DNA of 64,000 bases from Chelonoidis abingdonii (GCF_003597395.2 NC_133769.1:176153424-176217423), one strand, 5' to 3'. Numbered from the stretch's first letter, positions 34,785-45,225 are shown. Numbers and translations: made by a program. The notes: generated by a model not told the origin, from the sequence alone.

Positions 34785-35406
34785 TGATCATCCTCCACGG
34801 AGGAATGAGAAGATACACAGGAAATGTGCTAGAAACAACTACCATCTACATGGCATGAAGCTTCCCCAGACCCTAGGGCAATGAACAATGCAACAAACCC
34901 CCAAACCCTCCCTCAGAAAAAAAGGGTCACATCATAGTGGAAGAGCATATGGTAATGTCAGAACAGACAGAACTCCTGTCCCAATTTTGCTTCCCACTCC
35001 ACCCATGCAAGAGCTTCTGCAGTTTTGCAGAAAAGAAAGGAGCACACCACAGAGCAGGCAATCCTTATTTCTTCCCCTTCTAAGCCCAAATCCACTGCTT
35101 TCTGCTTCCCTCCATGTAGAGCTGTTAGCCCTAAGTAAAGGTGTTTACATGGGTAATCAGTGTAAATTAGTTTGTATTTTGTCTACAATAGATAAACTTT
35201 AAAATAGCCATCATTTTGTAATCTGAAGCACTTATATGGCAGCATGATCCCATGTTTTAACAATTGGAGATAACTATCTTGCCTATAAGAGTGGGTTTCA
35301 TAAAAAAACTAACTTTTAGGTGCCTAGAAAATCACAGGAACAATAGTGAAGTCCACAAAGCTAAGTTAGGTGCCTCGGCTCCCTATACAATGAATGGGGA
35401 GAGAAG
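34785..35406. other. No gene seen; a possible palindromic repeat
   Basis: The piece at about 35315-35405 ('taggtgcctagaaaatcac', 'ttaggtgcctcggctcccta') resembles decayed palindromic MITE sequence. Nothing coding recognised. Confidence 0.4.
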
Positions 35407-35493
35407 TGCCTAAGGTCATTTCTATACTACAAAGTTGGGTCATCATAAGCCACCTTGCATCAGCCTACTTGTGCATGTGTCTACACTCAGATT

Positions 35494-35630
35494 CATAGGT
35501 GCTAGAACTAGGAGTGCGGGGGGTGCTGCAGCACCCCATGGCTTGAAGTGGATTTCATTATATACAGGGTTTGCCATTTGTTTTGATGGCTCTCACCACC
35601 CTCGCAATACAGATTGTCCCAGCTCCCCTG
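35494..35630. mobile_element. hAT-like MITE, 137 bp, 8-bp duplication
   Basis: Starts CATAGGTGCTAGAAC and ends CAGCTCCCCTG. Flanks CTCAGATT (35486-35493) and CTCAAATT (35631-35638) match at 7 of 8. A second copy is at 62940-63075. Both contain 'ggcttgaagtgg' and 'atggct' blocks. Inserted in the Harbinger left region. Confidence 0.8.
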
Positions 35631-35959
35631 CTCAAATTTGTCTTCTGTCAATGTAAGTGACCCATTATGGCCATCCAATAACACCACCTCCCAGAAGAAT
35701 GTTGAGCGACAGTAGATGTACTGAGGTCAACATAGTGTGAATGTATATATGGCATGACCTATGTCAACCACAACAGTCCCCCAGCAGCTGTCCCACAATG
35801 CTCAGCACTGAATGCTCTGGTAAACTGTGAACTCCACTGTCTAGGGGGTCACTCAGAATGGAAGCCACGCCCCTTAGAATCCCTGTATATTTTTAAATGC
35901 CTTTTCCTAATTGCCTAGCCTCACAAGCTCTCCATTGCTGTGTGCATACGCCCAGCTGA

Positions 35960-36455
35960 CCATGCCAGCTACACACTCTAGATATGCTCCTGCCTGTAGC
36001 AGACAGGAGGTATTGGATCGCCTGTGCCTGTGGGGATAAGACACAGTTAGGGAGCAATCATAGAAACATGAACATCTACTAGCAGATTGCCTGCAGGATG
36101 CAAGAGAAGGGGTATGACAGGAATCAGCAGCAGTGCCCATTGAAAGCTAAGGAACTGTGGTAAGCATATCAGAAGGCCAGGGAGTCCAATAGTTGGTCCA
36201 GTGCTGAACCACAGATTTACAATTTTTACAATGAGCTGCAGGCCATACTTGGTGGATACCTCACAAGCACCCCACATACCACCATGGATACCTCCAAGGA
36301 GCCTGAGATGTAGATCACTGCCATGAACAATGAGAATGGAGGAGGAGGAGGAGGGAAGAGGAGGCGGATGGAGGACATGCAATCAAGGGGTCCAGCTATG
36401 GCACGAGCCAGGACCTATTCATCACTCCACTGCAATCTAGTCAGTCCCGGTAGCC
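35960..36455 (+). pseudogene. Harbinger Myb/SANT-like DNA-binding protein, N-terminal part
   Basis: In intact PIF/Harbinger elements this partner protein binds the transposon ends and helps the transposase into the nucleus. Here, across frames, one reads RQEVLDRLCLWG near 36003 (family REVLDLIxLWG, the first SANT helix), MQEKG and GYDRNQQQCPLKAKEL at about 36100-36160, AYQKARE near 36165-36184, then FYNELQAILGG near 36215-36250. Acidic/glycine-rich linker sequence near 36330-36350 and a QDLFITPLQSSQS block near 36411-36450 follow. At least three stops and two frame changes break it. The order of motifs matches the family throughout, so the call is firm though the gene is dead. Confidence 0.8.
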
Positions 36456-37555
36456 AAGCAAGGGTCAGCCTGATGCATGGGAAGGAACCTTGGTTAAGTG
36501 TGTGAATGCATTTTCCATTTTGATGTTTAAATGAACAGATGGTGCCTGACCCCAACTTAACAGGATACGGGTAGACATTTTTCATTTATTCACTCATAGT
36601 AGATGAGGTAGTGCTACAACAAACTGAAGTACAGTTATCTGCTTTTCATTGCACTATACAGATGGGTAGGGGGAAGGTATGTGGACCAATTTCTTCAAGA
36701 CTGTCCCTTGAAGCCTCCTCAGAGACCTTGATAAAGCTTTCATGGAGGTACACTGCAGTCCTGTCTCAAAAGTCTCTGGGGATGGCTACCTTATTTCTCC
36801 CTCCACAGCATGGGCATCTCTAGGTATTTTGCCGCCACAAGCACGGCAGGCAGGCTGTCTTCGGCGGCTTGCCTTCAGGAGGTCCCTGGTCCTGTGGATT
36901 CGGCGGCCTGCCTGCGGGAGGTCCGCTGAAGCCATGGGACCAGCAGACCCTCCGCAGGAATGCCACTGAAGGCAACCTGCCTGCTGCCCTTGCAGCGACC
37001 GGCAAAGCGCCCCCCAAGGCTTGCCACCCCAGGCATGCGCTTGGCGTGCTGGGGCCTGGAGCAGCCCTTGCTCCACAGTGGGGCACTTTCCCACACCAGT
37101 CCACAATGGCTTCAGCTGGCACCATTGCAATGATCAGGCTAATGGTATACAGACCTGTGTGGCTTTGGGTTGCCAGGAGCAGCTGTGCTTTCTGTCTCTT
37201 TGTTACCATCAGGAGTCAGACATCAGCTAAAATCAACACCTCCTGTGGAAAATAGTGCCAATATTTAGTGCCACTGCCTTATACTCATACTCATGAAAAC
37301 AGGGGCTGAAATGTTATTGTTTAATGCAACCAAACAAACTGGACAGTGGTGGTGTGCACTGTCTCCAAAGCTGACAAAACATATCTTGTTTAAAATTTTA
37401 GGGAAGCAAGAAAAGAGAGTACTGAAATTCAACTTTCGCTTTCTGTTGTGACTATACTGACAATCGTATCTCTGTGTTTTATCTGTAGCTGCTGCCATTG
37501 TGGCTTTGAGGACACCCCTACCCACACACACACACACCTATGCAATGCCTGACCA
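36456..37555. other. Harbinger Myb-gene internal non-coding part
   Basis: Lies between the two recognisable coding halves of the Myb-like gene and probably represents an intron or unalignable linker. A block near 36740-36810 ('catggaggtacactgcagtc', 'tctggggatggctacctta') and one at 37071-37240 are what I recall from the corresponding part of chelonian Harbinger copies. A CA run lies near 37523-37538. Confidence 0.5.
36809..37070. mobile_element. GC-rich hAT-like element, 262 bp, perfect CTCCACAG duplication
   Basis: Starts CATGGGCATCTCTAGG and ends CCTGGAGCAGCCCTTG, whose complement reads CAAGGGCTGCTCCAGG. CTCCACAG is present exactly at 36801-36808 and 37071-37078. The interior is strongly GC-rich with many CpGs ('ttcggcggctt', 'tgcgggaggtccgctgaag') and is itself partly self-complementary. 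Long open frames across it on both strands are composition artefacts. Confidence 0.9.
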
Positions 37556-37815
37556 CAAAAAGAAGAAGAGAAGAGGACTTGTAAGACATGTTCTCTGAGA
37601 TCCTGCAAGCCAGTACTGCATTAGACCATGAACAGAGAGCCTGAAGAGTGAATAAAGCAGACAACCTGGACAGTTAAAGAGTGGAAAAGAGAAAGGACCA
37701 GCAGGAAAAGGAGACGAAAATGCACCAGGACATAATAAAGATTCTCTGACAGCAAACACTGTTGCTGAAGACTGTGGTTGGCCTACAGGTTCGAGAAGCA
37801 CAAGCTCACCTCTCT
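37556..37815 (+). pseudogene. Harbinger Myb-like protein, C-terminal part
   Basis: One plus-strand frame gives a basic start, then DMFSEILQASTALDHEQRA (37588 onward), a charged helical segment with EKRKDQQEKETKMHQDIIKI, and LLKTVVGLQVREAQAHL (to about 37810). This is the C-terminal coiled-coil-like tail typical of the Harbinger Myb-like partner (family MFxEILQ...RAWR...LLKxLVxLQ). Stops after EQRA and before the last helix show decay. The end of the gene is near 37900. It belongs with the N-terminal part at 35960-36455. Confidence 0.75.
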
Positions 37816-38389
37816 CTCTAGTCAGTGGAGAACTCCATTTTACCACCTCCCTACAACCACCAACATTCAATATGACATCAGAAGCTGCATCCCTACCTTT
37901 ACCACTTCATACTAGGGGACAGTAAGGACAATCTCAGCTTCACATACACTGACCTGCTTGGCGTATGTATAGCCAAAATGGACTGAAATGGACATAAACA
38001 TTCTTTCTCCTCGTTGAGTTCTGTTCCATTAACTTATTTCAGCTGTTTTAATTGTATTTGTTTTTTAATTGCACGTGATTTTCCCCCCACTGGTTTTAGT
38101 ACACAATAAAATATGTATTTTTGAAAAATAATTAATCTTTAATACCTCACAACATATGCTGCAGAATGCCTAGTGCTAATGAGAACATCCACTACTTATT
38201 GTGGTACAGGGTGACAGAATTTGTACGATCACTGACAAACACCATGTAATAATTATACATGTACGGCAAGAACCATAAAATCAATAGGTGCAGGAACATA
38301 CAGTGTTATATTCATACATGTACAACAAGCACCTACACCATTCCTCACAGTCCCCAAAATGTCAGGACCAGGCAGTGCACAACCCACCA

Positions 38390-40274
38390 CTCTGCTTTAC
38401 TGTGGCTGACTGTGCAATTGATCTTTCAAGACCTCCCTCAGCTGCATGATTCTGCACTGAGCTCTTCTAATTGCCCTTGTGTCTGGCTGTTCTAACTCAG
38501 CAGACAGATGCTTCATCTGCACCCCGGGAGTAATTCTCCCTTCTCCCTTTGCCTCACAGATACTAGGCAGGACACAACAGGTAGCTATCACAATTGGGAT
38601 GTTTTTCTCACAGAGATTCCAGTCTTCTGAGTAAACAACACCAGTGTCCCATCAATCTACCAAAAGCACATTCAGCTGTCATTCTGCATCTGCTGAGTTG
38701 AATCCTTCCTTGGTGCCATGGAGGTGGCCAGTGTATGGCTCTGTGGTGGGGCAGCTGCCCCACTCCCTAAGAAAAAGGGATGGAACAGGCCAGAGAGGCT
38801 GAGCAAGCCAGCAGGTAATCAGCAAAGGCCTGTGGAGTGCCAGTCAAGGCAAAGGGAGAGGCAGCCAATCAGGGCTGGGCAGGGTTCTATATAAAGGCTG
38901 CCTAGCAGAAGGGAGGGCAGTCTCTCCCTGACTAGCAAGAGAGACTGGCTCCTGAGGAAAGGAGGAAGCACCGTGGACAGAACAGTGCTAGGCAGGCTCT
39001 GGAGGAGCAGAGGAGAGCTCTGGCCCAGTTACCTGTCAGGCTGCAACCCTACTACCAAGGGTCAAGAAGGTGCATGGGGCCAAAGGGGAAGTGGCTCAGG
39101 GAAAATAGGCAGACAAGAGGGGAGCGAAGGAGGGCAGAGGCTGCTGCTAGAGGGTCCCTGGGTCAGGACCCAGAGTAGCAGGTGGGCCTGGGTCCCCCAC
39201 TCTCTTCTTTGCACTGCACCTGGCCACAGAGGGGTGGTGCCGAGACAGACTGCAACCTACTCCTGAAATGAGGGCTAGACTTTGGGGTTGTGGTTGGCCA
39301 CTGAGGCAGGTGCAAGCAGAAGGACTCCTGTTAAACCATCCCCCTCTAGAAGGGGGTGAGATTAGAGTAGTGAGCACTGCTGGAGGGCAGTGTCCTGAAG
39401 CGGACACCACCGAGCAGGAAGCAACGTGGTTCTCAGAGCAGCAGAGCAGACGATGGGGGAGACATCACATGTCAAGGGCACTCCATGGCTGACAAAAGTT
39501 AATTCCTGGAGCAACCAGCAGGAGGCACTAGTCGTGGTGATTTGTCGCCCCGCCACAGGCTCCATAAGCACGGACAGCAAGGAGTAGGCTGGGTACCCCA
39601 GGTTCACTATTGGCATTTCAACATCACCAATGGTAATTCACTGGTCAGGAAAGATTGTTCCAGCTTGCAGCCTTCTGAACAGTCCTAGGTATTTTAAGAT
39701 GTGAGCATCATGGACTCTCTGACCAGTCAATATCGATGATGATGAAGTATTCCCGGTGATCAACCAATGTTTGTATAGCCACAAAAAAAGTAAATCTTTC
39801 TGTTGATGTACACTGTGACGAGGTGGGCTGGTGCCAAAATAAGGATATGTATACCATCTGTCACTCCACCACAACTGGGAACCACATTGCTGCAAATACC
39901 TCCATTATGTACTGCACATTACCAAGAATCAAAGTTCTTTGTAGCAGAGGGTTAGTGACCCTGCACACTTGCATGACATTGTCTTCCACTGTGTATTTTC
40001 CAAGTCCAAAATGATTTCCCACTGACCAGTGGCAAGCCAGCATTGGCAATTACACTGTGGAAGCTTGCACTCACTTCTCCACTGTCACAGCAGCTCTCAT
40101 TCTGGTGTCCCTGAGCTGGAGGGCTGGGGCATGCTCAGCACACAGATCCAGCAATGTGGCCTTTTGCATCCAAAAGTTCTGCAGCCACTTCTCATCACCT
40201 CAAGCCTGCAGCCAAACTCCTGTATTCCCTTGGTTTGTGACACACTCTGTGGCATAATCAAGTGATAGGCACCC
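38390..40274 (-). pseudogene. PIF/Harbinger (HARBI1-like) DDE transposase, split by a solo LTR
   Basis: Minus strand, read from 40274 downward: DEKWLQNFWMQKATLLDLC near 40150-40205; DTRMRAAVTVEK near 40080; SVGNHFGLGKYTVEDNVMQV near 39975-40035; GNVQYIMEVFAAM near 39890-39930; TDGIHI near 39850-39863; INRKDLL-like and LVDHREYF near 39735-39800; RVHDAHILKYLGLFRRLQAG near 39660-39720; VEMPIVNLGYPAYSL near 39580-39620. An LTR (38742-39557) then intervenes. After it come YTGHLHGTKEGFNS, then ECAFGRLMGHWCCLLRR near 38600-38680, and a QPDTRAIRRAQCRI tail near 38450. The first catalytic Asp (DGIHI) and final Glu (ECAFGRL) are visible. The second Asp is Tyr (GYPAY for GDPAY). Frameshifts and stops confirm a pseudogene. 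Confidence 0.85.
38742..39557 (+). mobile_element. Solo LTR (816 bp) with GGCTC duplication inside the transposase
   Basis: Starts TGTGGTGGGG and ends CCCCGCCACA, near-perfect short inverted ends. GGCTC occurs exactly at 38737-38741 and 39558-39562. A TATA box (CTATATAAAGGCTGCC) near 38890 on the plus strand fixes orientation. The transposase reads in register across the insertion: codons end at the MEP of LSVLMEP and resume at YTGHL. No internal retroviral region is present. Confidence 0.92.
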
Positions 40275-41034
40275 TGTCATAGGTCTCACTCCCACTCTGA
40301 ATTTTAGGGTACAGATGTGGGGACCTGCATGGACACTTCTAAGCTTAATTACTAGCTTAGACCTGATATCGCTGCCACCATCCAGAATTCTCAGTGTTTG
40401 GATCACTCCCTTTCCCCCCAAAATCTTCCCCTCCCTGGGTATCCTTGAGAGATTCCTTCACCAATTCCCTGGTGAGTCCAGATCCAATCCCTTGGTTCTT
40501 AACACAAGGACAATTTAACCATCCCCCCCTTCTTTCCCCCACCAATTCCTGGTGAGTCCAGATCCAATCCCCTTGGATCTTAAAACAAGGAAAAATCAAT
40601 CAGGTTCTTAAAAAGAAGGCTTTTAATTAAAGAAAAGAAAGGTAAAAGAAAAAAACCTCTGGGAGACAGCATACAGCTGATCTTACAGACAACAGATAAA
40701 AAACACAGGATGTTCCCCTGGGCAAAAATCTTAATACACACAAGAATACCCAAATTTGATAATTCCCTTAATGGTACCAAGACAAGTACAAAAGAAAATA
40801 AACATAAACCTATTTATCCCTTTCTAAAACTTACTACTCTGATAAGAGGCTGGTTCCTTGATCTTTTTCACTCCAGCTGAAACTGAAAACTGACTAAACA
40901 AAGGAAACTTCCCTCCTTCCTTTTGAAACATCTTGTTCCTCCATTGGTTCCTCTGGTCAGGTGTCAGCTAGGCTAGGTGAACTTTTTAACCCTTTACAAG
41001 TAAAAGAGGCATCTGTTTATGGCACACCCAGATT
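40275..41034 (-). mobile_element. Solo LTR (760 bp) with CACCC duplication
   Basis: Starts TGTCATAGG and ends TTTATGGCA. CACCC is exact at 40270-40274 and 41035-41039. Same family and orientation as the LTR at 34065-34779 but with all segments in one direction, so it is the reference for the inversion there. It caps the recognised N-terminal side of the Harbinger transposase. Minus orientation is tentative, from comparison with related LTRs that I remember. Confidence 0.92.
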
Positions 41035-41048
41035 CCCAGAGTGAGCCA

Positions 41049-41163
41049 TAGGGTGGCGATACAACAAGTGTGAAAAATCGTGATGGGGATGGCGAGCCTA
41101 TATCAGAAAAAAAAAATCCAAATCAGGAATGTCCCTATAAAACTGAGACATCTCGTCACCCTA
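41049..41163. mobile_element. hAT-like MITE, 115 bp, 8-bp duplication
   Basis: Starts TAGGGTGGCGATAC and ends with the complement of TAGGGTGACGAGATG. GTGAGCCA (41041-41048) and GTGAGACA (41164-41171) match at 7 of 8. The central 'aatgtccctataaaactg' block is typical of this reptile MITE as I recall it. Non-coding. Confidence 0.85.
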
Positions 41164-41171
41164 GTGAGACA

Positions 41172-41808
41172 GCAGCACATGTGCCCAGAGGCAGGAACTT
41201 TTACTCTTAACATTTAGATGCCCAGCAAGTTTAGGTGCCTCAGGGTTCAGCAGCAACTGAGGATTGCACTGGAGCCAAAACTGGAATTTAGGTACTTAAG
41301 TCTAGGGTTCCCACCCACATTATCCAAGCTCATCAGACATGATGTGTACTTGCTCTCTGCAGAAAGTACAATATCTGCTGCCAGGCAAAGTCAGGGAACA
41401 ACCTCTGTTTGTGTTTTGATCATGTCTATGCATTATCATGCTAACCCAGCAAAATCCGATAGAGATGATAACCACCCACTAAAGGAAAATGGAATATCCA
41501 CTCAAGAAATGCTAAAAGAGGGTCAAATTGGGCCAGTTTGTTGGCTCAGTGAGCCAAAGCTTCTCTGTAATAGGTGCAATTCGTATTTGATGCTTTCATT
41601 TTTAAAAAAAGGTTAAATTCTAGCCCTTAGACTTGTGAAGATAACCTTCAAAATGAAAACCAAGTGTTTACAAGAGTAGTGATCCCTGCAGACCGCTTGA
41701 AACAACAGTTAGAGAGCTGGGAAATATTGTCAGTCTCAAGCAATATCAACACTGCTAACTATCGCACTGCTGAATAAAGCATACAATAAGGAAAGATACA
41801 ATCCTAGG
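41172..41808. other. No gene seen
   Basis: A long open frame over 41218-41616 has no recognisable domain, and its start overlaps sequence like a palindromic MITE ('tttaggtgcctcaggg'). Treated as chance. Confidence 0.45.
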
Positions 41809-41916
41809 CTTGATCCTGCAAAGACTTACACATGTGCTAAGCTTTTTGTACGCCGAGTAGTCCCACTGGCTTCATGGGACTACTCTCACTGTGTAGTTAA
41901 CCACATGTGTCTTAGC
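41809..41916. repeat. Palindromic MITE, GATCCTGCAAA class (copy 3)
   Basis: The left end 'cttgatcctgcaaagactta' and the inner arms 'acacatgtgctaag' and 'ccacatgtgtcttag' pair around 'cccactggcttcatgggact'. The right end is lost in a small 'gattggagcat' direct duplication near 41920-41942. Confidence 0.7.
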
Positions 41917-42096
41917 ATGATTGGAGCATGATTGGAGCATGATTTGTGCAGATCTGAATAATCTACTGTGTGGAGTATCTCGCCTTCATGCCACCACTGG
42001 GCAAAGCATCACTAGTCATTTTGCAGTCTGTGCCTGGAAGATATTAATTCCCCAAAGTCAAGGATACTTAGTATTTATGTATATTATACTATAGGA

Positions 42097-42590
42097 TAGT
42101 GGTTCTCAAATAGGGATATTCAGAAGTCTTCCAGGAGGTACTCAACTCCTCTAGATCAGTGTTTCTCAGCCTGGAGGTTGCAGTCACCAAAGGGGGTCAT
42201 GGGATGGGTTTACAGGCGTCATAAGTGCAGAGCTGGCATTAGGGGGTGAGAAGCTGGGCAACTGCCTGGGGTTCCATGCCACAGGAGGGCCACACAAAGC
42301 TGTTATATGCTTCCACCCCGCTGCCTGGTTCTTGGGCTTCACACAAAGCTCACAAGTGAAAAATAGACTCAACACTGAAATGTAAGTACAGTATTTATAT
42401 TCCAACTGATTTATTTTATAATTATATAGTAAAAAATGAGAAAGTAAGCAATTTTTAGGTAATAGTTGCTGTGGCACTTTTGTATTTTTATGTCTGATTT
42501 TGTAAGCACGTAGTTTTTAAATGAGGTGAAACTTAGGTTCGCAAGACTCCTGAAAGGGGTACAGTAGTCTGGAAGGGTTGAGAACCAACG
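42097..42590. mobile_element. hAT element with TAGTGGTTCTC ends, carrying nested repeats
   Basis: The left end TAGTGGTTCTCAAATAGGG and the complement of the right end 'ggttgagaaccaacg' form the inverted ends. Flanking octamers CTATAGGA and CTGCAGTA match at 5 of 8. The right half ('gtaagtacagtatttatatt', 'tatttttatgtctgattttg') is a widespread reptile hAT-N sequence. From about 42160 to 42350 it is replaced by other repeat sequence that itself begins with a hAT-like 'cagtgtttctcagcctgg', so at least two nested levels are present. Confidence 0.7.
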
Positions 42591-42599
42591 CTGCAGTAT

Positions 42600-43017
42600 C
42601 TTGGTGCCCTAGATCCACTTCAGAATGCCACATTCAAAAGAATGAGTCACATGCACACAGAGCCAAAAAACTGCTCTTTTGGTTTGTAGTATTCTCTGAG
42701 AGGCAAGCACCGACATTATACCAAGCTCTGAAATTTGGCCCCTAGCTGAATGCCATAGGTAGCACATTTCACAGTTAAAGGCTCTCCTTTGAAAATTATT
42801 TCTGCTAGTCCTAAAAGTTCTAGCACAGGACATTTATTCAATTAATGAATTTATTTCAGCTTCATTAGAAGTACCTGTACCAAGCTTTAGGTGGCTTTAC
42901 TGTACATTACCTTCTAACAGAAAAACATATAAAATGTATGAGTTCATTAGACACAAATTATCCCAGCCAATCTAAAAAAACAAACAAACACAAAATGGTC
43001 TCCCTCAATCACAAAGA
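42600..43017. other. No gene seen
   Basis: Unrecognised sequence. A (CAAA)n-like run lies near 42980-43000. Confidence 0.4.
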
Positions 43018-43071
43018 CCCAGATCCTCAAACTTTGGGAGTTAGGCACTGAAATACCTTTGAGGATCTGGG
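43018..43071. repeat. 54-bp hairpin with perfect 14-bp arms
   Basis: CCCAGATCCTCAAA (43018-43031) is the exact complement of TTTGAGGATCTGGG (43058-43071). The 26-base centre is 'ctttgggagttaggcact' plus flank. Best preserved of the short palindromic MITEs here. Could form a stem in RNA but there is no other sign of an RNA gene. Confidence 0.85.
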
Positions 43072-43534
43072 ACAAAACGTCTGAAAAAAATATAGGCCTG
43101 AAGGTCAACAAATCTTATCTCCTGTAGACAGAATGGAGATTAAATCTTACTACTAAAATACATCTCCCCGGAAACACACAGCACCAGCACTTCCAATTAG
43201 AAATTAAAGGCCCTTAGCTTGAGAGCAACAGCTGACAAGGTTTTTTTGCAATTCAGCTCCCTCTCCACTAGGAAATATACACAGGCCAGGGAATGGTCTT
43301 TAGGTGACACTGATTTTTGGTCACTACCATCTTGAAATTGATTCAGACCAGCAACCTAGATATGGAACCTATCCTGTTACCACATCCTCAATATTTTAAA
43401 TTACTGACTACTGAAGTTAATAAAACACTGACATGGTTAAACCCCTTAAAGAATAGATGTTACAATTTAATAGTGGGATTCAGCCTCCCACCAGCCCCAT
43501 CACAGGTAACCATATTTCACTTCAAGAAAAAATC
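43072..43534. other. No gene seen
   Basis: Unrecognised, with an open frame at 43317-43571 that has no familiar motif. Confidence 0.4.
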
Positions 43535-43660
43535 AGGCCCTGATTTTATAAACTCTAATGCAATTATTTAATATTACCTATGTAAGCAATATCATTGAAG
43601 TCAATGGAACTACTCATATGCATGAGGTTAGGAATGGGCCTAAGTGTTTGCAGGACTGGG
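43535..43660. repeat. Palindromic MITE, GATCCTGCAAA class (copy 4)
   Basis: Starts 'aggccctgattttataaact', has the class centre 'attgaagtcaatggaactac' and closes 'gtttgcaggactggg'. Arms are decayed. Confidence 0.6.
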
Positions 43661-44628
43661 TACTTGAAGATAAATTATTTTTTTAATTTTAATCTGGCAA
43701 ATATAAACTGAACATATTTTAAATTTTTCATTGCTTACTTGTTTTGTTTATTCACCAAGAGCATTCTCTGAGGCCTATGAGGCTTTGAAAATGAACATGG
43801 CTGGCATCCTTGCATACAAGCAGAACATCATCTCCCCAACGCACACAGTCTCCTTTGGATGAGAAAATGAGAATCTCAAGGTCATCATTCCTCAATCTGG
43901 ATCATTCATATGGAAAATTGCCACTCTTCTGCTTCTCCACTGCACTGGCCAGTTAAAAGATTTAAAACAGAAATTTAAAAAAGGAAAAATGTAGGACAGC
44001 ATATTATGTAGAACAGAGTCTGTGAATATATATCTGATGTTCCAAGCTCTAAGATCTTCCATTTCTAATATAAAATTAAGTAGGATGATATATAAAAGTT
44101 CCAGCATCAAATCCAAGATTAAAAATACTCCACATCCTACATCAAAGATATCTGATCCATATATGAAACAGAAAATAAAACTACTTTTTTTTTCAGATAT
44201 TAATCATGACATTCTTTATTTGTGGATATAAACTAGAAAGAAAAACCAGGGTAAAAAATCTGACAAATTATAAAAACAAAAGCAACAGAAATCTATTACA
44301 GATTACATTAAAAATGTACATTGATGTTCCCAGATAAACATCAGACAAAAACTTGTCATTGTAAGTAGCTATCAAAGTAAAAGTGGCATCCCTGAGAGAG
44401 AGAGTCTTCAAAAATTTTTATTTACTAGAAACAAAAAAAAAAAGCAAGAATATTTCCATGTATAATATATATTATATTAAAACATACTCACAAGCATATA
44501 GATCCTGCAAGGTCAGAAATTCTAAAGAAGCTTTGACTGAACAAGGACTGCAGAACTGGGCCCGATAGTTTTAATTTTTAAAATAGACAAAAAAATTCTC
44601 CTTTCTTCTGTAGAAAATGTAAATTTAA
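43661..44628. other. No gene seen
   Basis: AT-rich. Nothing recognised. Confidence 0.4.
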
Positions 44629-44732
44629 ACAAAGATTTCCAAAGATGCTTAAGGGGTTTGAAGACTTGATTTCCATTAAAATTAGTGGAAATTGGATGTC
44701 CAAGTCTTTTAGGCAGCTTTGAAGATTTCAAA
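44629..44732. repeat. Palindromic MITE (TTTCAAA type, second copy)
   Basis: 'gatttccaaagatgcttaag' near the left and 'ggcagctttgaagatttc' at the right pair. Internal 'gacttgatttccattaaaat' pairs with 'attagtggaaattggatgtc'. Related by layout to 32674-32887. Confidence 0.65.
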
Positions 44733-45155
44733 CGTAGTTTGCAAAAGATAAGAATGAAAGATCTTTGGTGCTAGATGTCAAGCACCCAGTGTTATGGCTC
44801 ACATATTTATCTAAGTCTGTCCAAGTTAATTTTCTATGGTAGATGGAAGCAAGGAGTTGATGTTTTGACTCATCTAAGCATCATCTAGCTGCACACTCAA
44901 GCACAAAATGCTGTCATTCTAAACTGTTCTAATTTGCTTGCTTGACAAAGTTGCTACTGAAATGAGCACCTGAATAGTCAAGATATAAAAAGATAACATC
45001 CCCTTCTTCACTTTTCTTTCACAGATCACTTAAACTAATCAAGTTATTTTAATCTTTTAACAAAAGAAACTCTGTTCCTTCTCTTTTCAACCCCTGCCTG
45101 AAACAAAAGATAGCTATCATTGAATGATAAAGGGAAATTCAAGCTTGGAAAATGA

Positions 45156-45225
45156 ATCATACAAGTGTAGGACTGGAAGGGACCTCAAAAGGTCATCTAG
45201 TCCAGTCCCCTAAAGGTTGATCTTA
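45156..45225 (-). mobile_element. CR1 LINE 3' end fragment
   Basis: Plus strand shows 'ggactggaagggacctcaaa' and 'ggtcatctagtccagtcccc', the complement of a CR1 3' end. Only about 70 bp remain. Confidence 0.75.

Larger units (their letters stand above)
35407..41040. mobile_element. PIF/Harbinger two-gene DNA transposon remnant, multiply interrupted
   Basis: After mentally removing four insertions, the region reads as one element. It has a subterminal left region (about 35407-35960), a Myb/SANT-like gene on the plus strand (about 35960-37815), a short non-coding middle, and a transposase gene on the minus strand (about 40274 back to 38390). Convergent DNA-binding and DDE transposase genes are the standard Harbinger plan. 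Insertions are a hAT MITE (35494-35630), a hAT MITE (36809-37070) and two solo LTRs (38742-39557 and 40275-41034). A left-end TIR candidate is 'ggtcatttctatactac'; the right TIR was not found. Both genes have stops. Confidence 0.8.

Noticed and set aside
36786..37255. Overlapping open frames of 110-130 codons on both strands
   Set aside because: They lie over the GC-rich hAT-like insertion (36809-37070), where stops are rare by composition. Frames on both strands at once are a warning sign.
34065..41034. A provirus bounded by two LTRs
   Set aside because: The LTRs have different target duplications and the sequence between them is a DNA transposon with other insertions.
41218..41616. Open frame of 132 codons
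   Set aside because: No recognisable domain; begins in palindromic-repeat-like sequence and shows no splice or codon evidence.
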